A stretch of DNA of 64,000 nucleotides. Origin: Aliikangiella marina. GTDB lineage: Bacteria; Pseudomonadota; Gammaproteobacteria; Enterobacterales; Kangiellaceae. The stretch spans positions 186,001 to 250,000 of the forward strand of contig NZ_VIKR01000006.1 of NCBI RefSeq assembly GCF_007004765.1. The letters run 5' to 3'. Of the stretch, positions 1-9,777 are shown piece by piece. Positions within the stretch are counted from its first letter, which is position 1. The number at the start of each line of letters is the position of its first letter. Both the position numbers and the translations under genes were made by a program. The notes beneath the pieces were generated by a model that was not told where the DNA came from, did not search any database, and saw only the letters and a list, made by a program, of their open reading frames with translations.

Positions 1-1581
1 GACGCGTCTATCGGTTCATCAATTTTAATGTTTAAAGCTCACCCTTTGATCAAAGATGCGATTTTATCAATTGAAGGTGAAGAACCAATGCCTTTCAGGC
101 GCCTTAAAGTTAATCCTGATTTTTGGTTAAGTTTAAAGTTTACTCAGATTTCTCCTGCTTTGTGTACATTATTGTCGAGCCAATTTTTAAATCAACAGTC
201 ACGCTACAATGAGAGTGAATCTAGAATAATTGCTAGTCTTATTGAACAAACAAACCCTGAAAAATTTTACTCTGTTGTGACTCGAGGTGAACCAGGTATT
301 GGAAAAGCAGAGTTTGCTTATTCGTTGGCCCGTCATCTGAATTTAACTGCAGTTTGTGTGTCGTTGGAACAATGGAATCAAGACAAAAGTTTGTCACGCT
401 TATGTCAATATTTAGATTTGTTGCCTGTTATTGCCCCCCAAATAGCACCAGGTGAGTCGATAGGAATTGATTATTATGAAAGTAACTTGGTCGTGCTACT
501 CGGAAAAGAGGGCACGATAGAGAGTAAAAATATTCTTGAAGTAGACTTACAACTTCCATGCAGAGAAGAAAGACAGCAGTTTTGGTCTAATTCGATTAAG
601 GATCATAAATTAACGCAAGAGTTGGCGGATACAGCGATATTGAGCGGGAAGTCGATAGCGACTATAGCTGCTCAGGCAAACCAATTTTCAGAAAAAGAAA
701 ACCGAAAGCTCTCTTTAAATGACGTTCTCCGTTCTCGCCGCTATCAAGGCGCTGAAAAGCTAAGACTGTTAGCAGAGCCTGTTGAGCGTTTGATTAATAA
801 AGATGATATGGTTTTCCCTGATTCAGTAAAATTATCGATCGAGCATTTACTGTTGAGAGCAAAAAAGCGACAGTCGATATTTACTCATTTGGGTAGCACG
901 ATGAAAGCGACAGCCAACCCAGGTGTCAACGCGCTATTTGTGGGCGAAAGTGGAACCGGTAAAACGCTTGCCGCAAGTTATGTCGCCAACCAATTGGCTG
1001 CACCATTATTTAGAGTCGATTTGTCATCGGTAATGAACAAATATATTGGAGAGTCTGAGAAAAACTTATCAGAGGTTTTAACGGAAGCTGCTGCGAAAGA
1101 TGTCGTGCTGTTATTTGATGAGGCTGATGCACTATTCGGTAACAGAACTGAGGGTAAAGGAACAGGCGAGCGCTTTGCAAATATGCTTACTAACTTCTTG
1201 CTCACACGAATAGAGTCACATCCAGGTGTTGTTATTCTCACTTCGAACAGCAAAGACAGAATAGATTCAGCTTTTAACCGCAGGATTGATTTAATGGTTG
1301 AATTTCCTGTCCCTGGATTCGCCGAAAGGTTAGCACTATGGAATTGTCACTTGGGCGAATCAAATTTTGATGAATCTTTGAGTTCGAGTCTGGCGAGTCA
1401 CTGTCAGTTTGCGGGCGGACAAGTTAGAAATGCCGTATTGACTGCTGCTACCGTTGCAAAGAATGGGTCGATTAAACAAGCTGATCTCTATCAAGGTCTA
1501 AAGGTGGAGTATGAAAAAATGGGAAGAAATGTTCCGGGTAATTTTCAATATCTAGCCAATGATACAGAATCGTCTTTTTAG
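1..1581 (+). CDS. eCIS-type AAA+ ATPase, 5' end outside window
   Basis: The reading frame is open from base 1. The first ATG (base 28) has no Shine-Dalgarno sequence, so the visible 517 residues from that ATG are probably a C-terminal part of a longer protein. Numbered from that ATG, a first ATPase domain has a degenerate Walker A (GEPGIGKA, about 88-95, Ala in place of Ser/Thr). The second domain is complete: Walker A GESGTGKT (306-313), KYIGESEKNL, Walker B LLFDEADAL (about 361-369) and an arginine region FNRRID near 416-421. A degenerate plus an active AAA+ module is typical of the ATPase in extracellular contractile injection clusters (Afp15-like); that family link is from knowledge of the family. 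Its stop is 42 bases before the giant toxin-like gene, which suggests co-transcription. The exact role in particle assembly or cargo handling is not established. The AAA+ assignment is sure; the eCIS link is likely. Confidence 0.85.
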   Translation, partial: DASIGSSILMFKAHPLIKDAILSIEGEEPMPFRRLKVNPDFWLSLKFTQISPALCTLLSSQFLNQQSRYNESESRIIASLIEQTNPEKFYSVVTRGEPGIGKAEFAYSLARHLNLTAVCVSLEQWNQDKSLSRLCQYLDLLPVIAPQIAPGESIGIDYYESNLVVLLGKEGTIESKNILEVDLQLPCREERQQFWSNSIKDHKLTQELADTAILSGKSIATIAAQANQFSEKENRKLSLNDVLRSRRYQGAEKLRLLAEPVERLINKDDMVFPDSVKLSIEHLLLRAKKRQSIFTHLGSTMKATANPGVNALFVGESGTGKTLAASYVANQLAAPLFRVDLSSVMNKYIGESEKNLSEVLTEAAAKDVVLLFDEADALFGNRTEGKGTGERFANMLTNFLLTRIESHPGVVILTSNSKDRIDSAFNRRIDLMVEFPVPGFAERLALWNCHLGESNFDESLSSSLASHCQFAGGQVRNAVLTAATVAKNGSIKQADLYQGLKVEYEKMGRNVPGNFQYLANDTESSF

Positions 1582-1623
1582 CGACTTGCCCATGTTCTAG
1601 TTGCACAAGAATACGTATAGATT

Positions 1624-4600
1624 ATGGAGCCGTTGCAAAAAGACAAAAAGCCCAAGTTGCTGAAAAAACAGCAGCGCTCCCGTATGGTGCAGAATAAAAA
1701 AAAGACGCAGCGCGAGTCCAATCATCAAAGCAGTGATAATTTTTCGTTTCCGGAATATTTAGTTGCGCGCTCGAATTTAAGTTTAAACGCTGATGGTGGA
1801 ACTCAATCGGGATTGTCTGCGTCGGAATTATTAGAGAGTTTTCCATTAGATATTCTTTTTAATCGAAGGTTTGATTTAAATTTTGGGCAGGATACTCAAG
1901 AATTTAGTCAAACACCCATCGAGCAAGCATCAATCAGTTCGAATGATGAACCTCAATTACCGGAGCGGGTCAGAACTTCAGAGAATCAGGTTGCTGATGA
2001 TCACTCAGAAGAAAACTTAACCAGACAGTCACTTAATACTGAGAATTCAGAAGAATCAGGTAGGACGAGTTTTGATCGAGTTCTGCCGCGCGAAAGCGAG
2101 TCAACAGCTGATATATCAACACAGGTCTCCGAATCAGACTCAAGTATTATAGAAAATGAAATCGCTTTAGAGAGTAGAACTTCTCACGAAAGGAGTGAGG
2201 CTGAACGACAAGATGTTGAACCTGCTGTATCGACAAGTGAAACACAAACTAGTTCTGTCGGTTCTCAAACTTCAACAAATGGTACTCTAGCCGGAGACTT
2301 ATTAATCCAAGACTCACTATCCTCGGATGATTTAGATCCCGGAAACTTGTCCAGGGAATTAAACGAGGAAGATCTTAGTGAGTCAGATTCTTCGTTACAA
2401 GAGGAGCCGCAAAACGAATCCATTTCCACAAACTCAATCGACAGCACTCAAGAGACTCCGCTGACCGAACCTTCTTCCGAGGAGAGCGAAACAGAAGAAA
2501 TTGTTGACGAAATTTCACCGGTTGAAGAGAGCGTTGCTAATGAGCAACCAGTCGAGGATTTTACTGAAGATACTCTTTCTGACGCGGAATCTGAGGGTGA
2601 AAATCAGTCTTCGAGCCTACCTAGTCCTCCAAGTGGTAGCGTTTTGTTAGGACCAGTTGTCGGAGCCATCAGACAGAGAGCAGCTGGATTACCCAATGGT
2701 GAAATTACCGCAGGAACTGCTGCCAGTCGTCGTGCTGAGGCGCTGTCTAATCAAGCACAAGAAAATCAGCAACAAGCTGCTGATGGTGTTAGAGATAGCG
2801 CCGCCAATGCGATGCCACCGGTTCCTGAAGACCTACCGGCAAGTATTCTTGGGGAAGATAATCCCGTCCCGGGAATTACTCAAGTACTGGATGCCGCGTC
2901 TAACCAGAGGCTGGAGAATCAAAGCCCACCTAATCTCGAAGAGTCTCCGCAAGGTAACTGGCCGGTTTTAGGTAGTCGACCTGTCTCTCCTTCAACAATG
3001 AGAAGACTTCGAGAGATCGATATGGAAACGCCGCCGGTCGGTGAACAAGAGGAACAACAACGACAAGGTTTACTGGCATTAAGAGAGAGGCTCAGTACTC
3101 CACCTGAGGTTGCCGAAGGTTATCAAGGTGAAGTTCCTGCATTAGTCGATGTCCCACCTCCCGCACATCCACAGATCCCGGAGCGAAATAAAACGAGACT
3201 CTCTCAGGCTTTAGCGAGATTGCTTGCTAATCCTTCTGGTGAAGCTCAGGACATGATTCGCCGAGCCCGCGGTAATGCTTTTGTCGGTGGTGTATTGAAT
3301 CAGATTGAAGCTACACAAACGCTCGGTGATGACACGATGGTATCGGAATTTGCTGGAGTTCTAGGTGTACAACTCGATGAAATTAGAGCGGAGGCAGGAA
3401 TTGCTGCTGAGGATCTCGATAGAGAAGTCCAAAATCGTCAGGAAGAATTGGATAGGCAACATGCTGAGCAAGAAGAGCGCCTTCAAATGTGTTTGGTTGA
3501 TGAGCGAGCTAATGTTGCTGACGCCAACCAGCAAGTCGCGAATACGATCGCGGGTGCAAGACGTGGTATGGACGAACAAGTCGAGGAGGTTCAAGCAGCC
3601 TCAGGAGGAGAAAGTAAACGCCAGGCGATCGAGAGTCGAAGAGATAGAATTATTGCTGATATTAATCGTCATGTTGGTACTGAAAAGTCAGACTACAGAA
3701 GAGCTGGAGAGACAAGACAAAATGAATTGACAACTTCTGAGTCCGCTCAGATCAATGCGTATCGATTTGCGGCACAACAAGATGAGTTTCAGCTTACTAC
3801 CCAACGCGATGAAATTATTCCAACAGAAAGTGAAATGCAGCGAGCCCCGCAAGGAACGGACCCTTATGATTTCGCAGTTCAAGATCGAATCGCGCGAAGT
3901 AATCGGTGGAAAGATGGAAGAATTCGAAGTGTTAGAGGTAGCTTTACAACCCTTAAAACAGAAGCAACGACAGCTATTTCTGGTTTTCAAACGGAGATAG
4001 AAGAAGCGGGCAACAGTGCCCGAGAAGACATTCGGAATTGGGCTAACGAAGAGCTCGGTGAAGAAGAAAGTTGGTGGGATTCAATCATCAACATGCTCAA
4101 TGATTGGATGGGCGAAGCAGAAGCAGAAGCCGAAGCATGGGAGACAGTTCAAAACCAAGAAACAGTCGTCGTTGCCTCTGGATATATCGACATGCTCGAT
4201 CAAGTGGAAAGATCGGCTGCTGCTGGTATTACCCAAGAGCAGATGTTAGCGAGAAGTGATTTAACAGCTGAAGAGCGAGCCGTAATTGAAGCTTATTTCA
4301 ACCCTCCTGAAGGAACTGTCGGTCGCGATCCTATCGGAGCTGTTGCACATGGATTGAAGGAAAGAATATTTTCTCAAAGAGGTCCTGAAATCACGTCGCG
4401 AATGGAATCGCAAGTCAAAGATAGTCAACCTTGGAATGTTCTCGACAGAGTTGGCCGAGCATATACATCGGATTTTGATGCAGCAAATAGAGCATCGCAA
4501 CTAGAGGCCGCTTTTAGGCCTGGCCTCACTGGTTTGGGTACTGAAGAGGAACAAGTTTTCTCAGCGTTATCTGGACTCAATCCTGTACAAGCAAAAGCGG

Positions 4601-7600
4601 TTCGAAAAGCATACCAACATTTTTACCACCGCACATTAGAAGAAGCGCTCGCAGCAGAGATGGATACTGATGGTGAGGCGAATAGAGCACAAGCATTGTT
4701 GTCCGGCAATCAAGCCGCAGCTGATGCTGCGGCTCTGCACATGGCGATGGAAGAGACCTTTCTTAACACAGGCCTGGGGACAGACCGCGATGTAATTATG
4801 ACTACATTGCGTAACAAATCACCTGAAGAAATAGCTGCAATCACTGAAGCCTATGAGTCCACTTACCCTGGTGACTCTAGTCTCCGAGAATTACTACAAG
4901 AAGAATTAAACGACTGGGCCACTTTATCTACCCATGACTCAGATATGGCTATGGCCTACATGGACAGTAACACCGCACTTGCTGACGCAATTGCGATAGA
5001 TCAGTCGATGCATGGTTTCTCTTGGGGATATGCGTTTAATCTTGCTTATGGTACTGACTTTGAAGAAGGTGGAAGAGATGAGTTTACCGCAGTTACTGAT
5101 CGGATTCGTCAAGAGGTTGCTGCTCAAGCTTCTTCGAATGAGTGGGACGAGCGACAATTTCAAGCGGAACTTAGCAGACGTTTAGCGGAGGTCGAATCAG
5201 CTTATAACTCAGAATATAGCTATCGCGGTTCGCTCAGAACCGCAATTGAGGGACGCTTTGACGAGGGGCCCAACCGTGATTTGCTAGAAGCAACTTTAGA
5301 CAATGATGAAATTCGCGCAGATGCCGCTCGGGTGGCTATTGAAAGGTACGAAAGTATCGTTTACGCGAGCGATGATGTCATAATCGATGTTGTTGAACGA
5401 CGATATGATCGGGCATTAGAGGCTGAACGACGTAATCGAGGTCCATTGTTACGACTTCAGATGGAAACTCAACTTTCTCGTGAAGACCAAGCTTATTTTG
5501 AAGCGCATGGTGTATATATGACAGGCGCGCAGCGTTATGCACGTCAGCAAGAACTTGAAGTCGAAATGGAGAGGGAGTTAGAGAGCGCCGCACGAGACAG
5601 AGCTGAACGCGACACCCAACGTTTAGACGAAGTTTTTAGTGAGGAATACGGTGATCAACATAATGAAGATTTGGAAGATGCTGTTCGTGCTAGCACTAGT
5701 GGAACTACTGGAGAACATGCTGTTACCGCGCTTTCGCAAGGCGGTTATTTAACTAGAGACCAACGGTTCGAGTATGCGGTTGGTGGTTATTTAGATGGCA
5801 CTGATGAAGAAGCTTTACAGCGCGCAATTGAGGGAGCAACGCCAGAAGAATTAAGGGCGATGGATCAGCGTTGGCGGGATTCTCATGGTGGTGAATCACT
5901 ATTCGATCGTGCGTTAAGTGAGACCAGCGGAACGGACAACATGGACATGCAAGTTGCTCTGATGGGGCGGCCGATGACCATTGACCAAGCACTGCGACGA
6001 GAACGATTGCGGGTACAATTAGAGCAACCTACAAACTGGTTTGGTGAACAAATTGCTGGACCAGAAAGAGAAATTCTAGATTACCGTATGGCTGAAATGG
6101 AGGCCAATGCGCGTCAGCTAAAAGAGCCTGTCCGAACGCAAGCAGATCGCGATAGACGCGATCAAATCTTAAATGAGTTTGAGTTTAATCAACAAGCTGT
6201 TCAAGGTGCAGTCCAACAGCATCGTTCAAGAGTTGCGGCGGTAACAGATGCTGTTGCTAATGCGGCTAGTATGGCCGTGGCAATAGCCGTTGGTGCGCTT
6301 ATCACCGTCGTTTCGGGAGGTAGTGCAGGTCCTGTTGCAGTTGCCCTCATTGCTTCGTTGGCTGCAACAATGACGAGCATTGGTACTCGTGCTTTATTGA
6401 TGGGAAATCAATATGGGCAAGAAGAGTTTTTAACCGATGTTGGAATTGGTGTTGTCGATGCAATTGTTGCTGCTGCAACGGCAGGAATAGGCAATCGTTT
6501 ATTAGGCATTAGTCAAGTTTCTAGAGCAGTTAGTAGCGGAGCCGTTGGAAGCGGTATCCGCGGTACGATGCGAAGAGTTCAGCAGGGACTTGCAAGAATG
6601 TTAGCAAGGTTAGGTGACGTTGGTCCGGTTGCTAGACGTGTCCAAGCGTCGCAACTTTTACAAAATATGGCTAAAGGTCCTTGGTATAAAAGGCTAGCCG
6701 CTCATGCAGTCGCCGAGTCAGTAGAAAATGCAGTGGGTGCTTTACCAACTGCAGTTGTTGGTGAGGTTATTAACGACAAAAACTGGGAAGGTGGTTTTCA
6801 GTTTGGAAATGCCTTCACCAACGTCGCTACTGGCGTTGGCATGGGCGTCGGTATGGGGCTCGGTATGAGTGGTGGTATGGCCGGCCTTGGTCATATTGCT
6901 TCTTTTGCTAGAAACCGAGTAACCCGCCCCAATGTTGGCGGTGATTTGCATTTCTCTAGCCCCGATCATTTGCCGACCAACGATGCACAATACAACGCTG
7001 CGCTTGATGCCTACACTAGCCGTCCAAATCCCGACGGTACCCCAAGAACACAAGCTGATTTTGATGCGGCCCTTCAAAGAGAGCGGCAGCGTCATCTAGA
7101 CAGTTTTATGCGTCAGAATCAAGATGCAACAGAAGCTGATTTTGACGCGCAACTTGAACAACACGCGACTGCAAGACGGACTGAATTTGATGAAATGCAC
7201 GGCGGTCGAAAAGACTTTGATGTTGAAGCTGGTAGAGAAGCTGGAGAACAAATTCAACGAGTCGACAGCGAACAAAAACAACGCCAACAATATGCCGATG
7301 AAGTGAGAGATGCGGCACCAGAAGGACGTGGCGATATTGGTGAAATACCCGTTACCGTGCTAAGTGAAGCGGATTTCAAACGTTTAGGCGTTGATGGCGA
7401 CTCGACTGTTGTAATGCGCGATGGTCAAGCACATTTAGTTGTTAAGGAAGGGGCTGAACCAGCTAGCGTGAGACATCAAGCGCAAAGTTTAGCTGATCAA
7501 ACAGCGGCGGGAACTGGCGGAAGGAGTGTCAACCCTGCTGATGCCTTACCTAAAGATTTGCGAGGACGGGTTAATGTTGATGTGAATCCAGATTTGCCGC

Positions 7601-9747
7601 CGCGTTCTGTCGAAGTGCACTACGAAAGTCACAATGGAGTCATCATCGGTATGTGGATTGAAGTGGGTCCTGGTGCTCGTTCAGTCGATATCCAAATGCA
7701 CGCGCAAACGGTTCGCAGTATGCGCAAGTTGCAAGGCATAAGTGGCAGAGTTCGTCAGTTGCTCAATCGTATGCGACGTTGGGCAAATATGAACCCAGCA
7801 CCGCCGCCAGGTTCGCGTGCTTTTGAAGCTCGCTTAGAGATGGAAAAGTTACCTGGCATTATTCAAGAGCGAGCCAACGCCCTGCGCAATGCAACTTCAC
7901 CCGACGAGCAGATCCGGTTGATGGCGGAAGTAGAGCACTTAAAAAGTCAAATGGAGAACCACTCTAGGTTCGTCAATGCGGTTGAATCTGAACCAGGGGT
8001 TGGTTATGTGGCCGCCAAAGGTTTAGATCAGCCAGCCTTAACAAAAGCGCTCGGTAAAATTGAGGATCCTGACGCGCGGGCTGCAATTGCTGCGCATACC
8101 GAAGATGCTCCGGTGTTGGCTTATTATCATAAATTGATAAACGACATAACCGCAGGCTTAAATTCGCCCGCTGATGTTAGAGCGGCGGTTGACGCTTTTG
8201 CAAGTTCGTTTAGAAGGATTGATGAGGTCATTCGGTCAGCTGACGGTAAACCTGATTTGACGATAATGCCAAGAATGATGAATCGGGCACAGAATTCACC
8301 CGACGGCTTAAAGTTTTTAACCGATATGCAGCGCGTCTTAGATAATGTCGATTCCGATAGCTCAGGTAGTATTTTGAGAAAAATCGCTTACATGGATGAT
8401 TCATCTGTTGCGAGTAGAAGCTTATCAGGAATTGTCGACGCTGCTGGCGGTCTGATTGATAATAACCTCCCCGAAGCGCTTAATGGCCAACTCATAAAAG
8501 CGGCCTTAGAAGCGAGTCCAGCCGACCGAGGAAATGTGATGCGCTCGCTCGCTCGTATCGCGGAAAATGCAGACGAAGCGCTGATGCAGTCAATCGCTGA
8601 TAGACTTAATGGTTATGGCTCTGGCACCAGTGGCAGAGGCGCGATGTCAGCCGATAGCCGGGCGAAGTTCTTAAATCAAATGTCGACCCTAATGGATAGG
8701 GCACAAGCACTAGCCGATAGCAAGTCACAATACTCTGATCTTGTTGATGCAATGATTTTGGGCGCGACAGATGCACAAGTTCCGGATAAGTATTTTGGTA
8801 AAGTTAATCAGTTACTCAGCGATCTGGAAGCTCATGCGAGTAGCCCTGATGCAGGCTCGATTAGGGCCATGAATACTTTGCTCGGCGGCATCGATGATAC
8901 GGGGCTTCGTTCGGTAATTGATAATGCTCCAGATATTGATGCATCGACACACACGAGTAAAATTGGCACGCAAGATCCTGAAATGCGCTCGTCAGGAAGA
9001 TTGCTGGATGCTTTACAAAATAGTGATAGTGCAAGAGAGATTGAAGGGTTAGCAGCGACAATCAAGCACATTACAGAACAAAGCATAAAGAACCCTGATA
9101 CGATCGGAAAACAATTTAGTGAGACCATGGGAAGGCTATCGACTCATGTTGATAGTATTATTAATCGAGGTGAACTTCCTGCGCATTTACGCTCTGCTTT
9201 AGCTGATATCGATGCTTCTTTGAAGGAGTTTCATCTTCGCGTCGACGACACGTTCACCTTTAGAGAAGGGGAACGAAGGATACCAGATGAGCTATACGAA
9301 TCACTTCGTTCAGGCACACCGAGTAAAAAGGTGCTTGATGAAGTTGCAGCTCGACCCGGAGAAACATACACTGACGCAAACGGTAATCCTTTAAAGCAAC
9401 CATTTGATGACCCTGTATTTGACCATCCCGATAACACGACAACGATGCGAGTTGAAGAGACACTTGAAGCAGATCACATTGTACCTATGGCTGAAATTGT
9501 TAAAATGCCAGGGTTTGAACGGTTAACGAGAGAACAACAACTGGCAGTTTTAAATCATCAGGAAAACTTTATGGCGCTGAGTAAATCTGCAAATGCTTCT
9601 AAAGGTGATAGTAGCTTTGAAGAATGGACTGTTCATAAATCTTCTGGAAGTCGAGTAAATGAAGAATTTAGACAACGAATGATAACCAGAGAACGTGAAC
9701 TGAGAGTGATATTGCAAGACTTGATTAACGAGAAACTTGCCGAATAA
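1624..9747 (+). CDS. Giant eCIS/polymorphic-toxin-like protein with annexin-like repeats and C-terminal HNH nuclease
   Basis: This is a 2707-residue protein without a signal peptide. Layout: a basic start (1-30), a Ser/Glu/Asp-rich, probably disordered segment (about 60-340), a Pro-rich linker (about 400-520), a Glu/Arg-rich coiled-coil-like part (about 590-850), annexin-like repeats (about 955-1440), a Gly/Ala-rich hydrophobic core with possible membrane segments (about 1546-1594, 1601-1627 and 1739-1762), helical linkers, and a C-terminal HNH-type domain (EADHIVP at 2615-2621, then the N..N..K region to about 2661). The modular plan with a nuclease at the extreme C-terminus is that of polymorphic toxins. 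No signal peptide and an AAA+ ATPase just upstream argue for loading into a contractile injection particle. A tape-measure protein carrying a nuclease tip is an alternative. A SUKH-like gene 30 bases downstream is the likely immunity partner. The start at 1624 has no good Shine-Dalgarno; ATG 1684 is possible. Confidence 0.85.
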   Translation: MEPLQKDKKPKLLKKQQRSRMVQNKKKTQRESNHQSSDNFSFPEYLVARSNLSLNADGGTQSGLSASELLESFPLDILFNRRFDLNFGQDTQEFSQTPIEQASISSNDEPQLPERVRTSENQVADDHSEENLTRQSLNTENSEESGRTSFDRVLPRESESTADISTQVSESDSSIIENEIALESRTSHERSEAERQDVEPAVSTSETQTSSVGSQTSTNGTLAGDLLIQDSLSSDDLDPGNLSRELNEEDLSESDSSLQEEPQNESISTNSIDSTQETPLTEPSSEESETEEIVDEISPVEESVANEQPVEDFTEDTLSDAESEGENQSSSLPSPPSGSVLLGPVVGAIRQRAAGLPNGEITAGTAASRRAEALSNQAQENQQQAADGVRDSAANAMPPVPEDLPASILGEDNPVPGITQVLDAASNQRLENQSPPNLEESPQGNWPVLGSRPVSPSTMRRLREIDMETPPVGEQEEQQRQGLLALRERLSTPPEVAEGYQGEVPALVDVPPPAHPQIPERNKTRLSQALARLLANPSGEAQDMIRRARGNAFVGGVLNQIEATQTLGDDTMVSEFAGVLGVQLDEIRAEAGIAAEDLDREVQNRQEELDRQHAEQEERLQMCLVDERANVADANQQVANTIAGARRGMDEQVEEVQAASGGESKRQAIESRRDRIIADINRHVGTEKSDYRRAGETRQNELTTSESAQINAYRFAAQQDEFQLTTQRDEIIPTESEMQRAPQGTDPYDFAVQDRIARSNRWKDGRIRSVRGSFTTLKTEATTAISGFQTEIEEAGNSAREDIRNWANEELGEEESWWDSIINMLNDWMGEAEAEAEAWETVQNQETVVVASGYIDMLDQVERSAAAGITQEQMLARSDLTAEERAVIEAYFNPPEGTVGRDPIGAVAHGLKERIFSQRGPEITSRMESQVKDSQPWNVLDRVGRAYTSDFDAANRASQLEAAFRPGLTGLGTEEEQVFSALSGLNPVQAKAVRKAYQHFYHRTLEEALAAEMDTDGEANRAQALLSGNQAAADAAALHMAMEETFLNTGLGTDRDVIMTTLRNKSPEEIAAITEAYESTYPGDSSLRELLQEELNDWATLSTHDSDMAMAYMDSNTALADAIAIDQSMHGFSWGYAFNLAYGTDFEEGGRDEFTAVTDRIRQEVAAQASSNEWDERQFQAELSRRLAEVESAYNSEYSYRGSLRTAIEGRFDEGPNRDLLEATLDNDEIRADAARVAIERYESIVYASDDVIIDVVERRYDRALEAERRNRGPLLRLQMETQLSREDQAYFEAHGVYMTGAQRYARQQELEVEMERELESAARDRAERDTQRLDEVFSEEYGDQHNEDLEDAVRASTSGTTGEHAVTALSQGGYLTRDQRFEYAVGGYLDGTDEEALQRAIEGATPEELRAMDQRWRDSHGGESLFDRALSETSGTDNMDMQVALMGRPMTIDQALRRERLRVQLEQPTNWFGEQIAGPEREILDYRMAEMEANARQLKEPVRTQADRDRRDQILNEFEFNQQAVQGAVQQHRSRVAAVTDAVANAASMAVAIAVGALITVVSGGSAGPVAVALIASLAATMTSIGTRALLMGNQYGQEEFLTDVGIGVVDAIVAAATAGIGNRLLGISQVSRAVSSGAVGSGIRGTMRRVQQGLARMLARLGDVGPVARRVQASQLLQNMAKGPWYKRLAAHAVAESVENAVGALPTAVVGEVINDKNWEGGFQFGNAFTNVATGVGMGVGMGLGMSGGMAGLGHIASFARNRVTRPNVGGDLHFSSPDHLPTNDAQYNAALDAYTSRPNPDGTPRTQADFDAALQRERQRHLDSFMRQNQDATEADFDAQLEQHATARRTEFDEMHGGRKDFDVEAGREAGEQIQRVDSEQKQRQQYADEVRDAAPEGRGDIGEIPVTVLSEADFKRLGVDGDSTVVMRDGQAHLVVKEGAEPASVRHQAQSLADQTAAGTGGRSVNPADALPKDLRGRVNVDVNPDLPPRSVEVHYESHNGVIIGMWIEVGPGARSVDIQMHAQTVRSMRKLQGISGRVRQLLNRMRRWANMNPAPPPGSRAFEARLEMEKLPGIIQERANALRNATSPDEQIRLMAEVEHLKSQMENHSRFVNAVESEPGVGYVAAKGLDQPALTKALGKIEDPDARAAIAAHTEDAPVLAYYHKLINDITAGLNSPADVRAAVDAFASSFRRIDEVIRSADGKPDLTIMPRMMNRAQNSPDGLKFLTDMQRVLDNVDSDSSGSILRKIAYMDDSSVASRSLSGIVDAAGGLIDNNLPEALNGQLIKAALEASPADRGNVMRSLARIAENADEALMQSIADRLNGYGSGTSGRGAMSADSRAKFLNQMSTLMDRAQALADSKSQYSDLVDAMILGATDAQVPDKYFGKVNQLLSDLEAHASSPDAGSIRAMNTLLGGIDDTGLRSVIDNAPDIDASTHTSKIGTQDPEMRSSGRLLDALQNSDSAREIEGLAATIKHITEQSIKNPDTIGKQFSETMGRLSTHVDSIINRGELPAHLRSALADIDASLKEFHLRVDDTFTFREGERRIPDELYESLRSGTPSKKVLDEVAARPGETYTDANGNPLKQPFDDPVFDHPDNTTTMRVEETLEADHIVPMAEIVKMPGFERLTREQQLAVLNHQENFMALSKSANASKGDSSFEEWTVHKSSGSRVNEEFRQRMITRERELRVILQDLINEKLAE
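4486..5940 (+). repeat. Annexin-like repeat block inside the giant protein
   Basis: Residues about 955-1440 contain repeats matching the annexin pattern. Repeat 1 has GLGT at residue 970 followed after 38 residues by Glu, which is the type II calcium-site spacing. Repeat 2 has GLGT at 1050, with RNKSPEEIAAI and AYESTYP as in annexins, and the acidic residue one position later. A tail of a degenerate repeat lies near 1193-1228. A last repeat near 1374-1435 has LDGTDEEALQRAIEG and TPEELRAMDQRW. Annexin modules bind acidic phospholipids in a calcium-dependent way. Whether these do is inferred from the retained motif only. Confidence 0.75.
9445..9660 (+). other. HNH-type nuclease toxin domain at the C-terminus of the giant protein
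   Basis: Residues about 2608-2680 carry the pattern E-x-D-H-I-V-P (2615-2621), about twenty residues of linker, then LNHQENFMAL and SANASKG, ending in a charged helix. DHxxP plus N plus N-x-x-K is the zinc-finger-like core of HNH/ENDO VII nucleases, which cleave DNA or sometimes RNA. The metal-binding Asp-His and the later Asn residues are present, so the domain looks intact. Subfamily not determined. Confidence 0.75.
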
Positions 9748-9777
9748 TAAAATAAACGCAATTTTAAAGAGACAATA

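Noticed and set aside
3365-4249. Several overlapping open frames on both strands inside the giant gene
   Set aside because: They have no ribosome sites or recognisable products and follow the codon bias of the long frame; they are shadows.
1624-9747. Search for a DUF4157 metalloprotease (HExxH) core in the giant protein, as in many eCIS-associated toxins
   Set aside because: No HExxH motif was found; the protein is described by its annexin-like and HNH parts instead.
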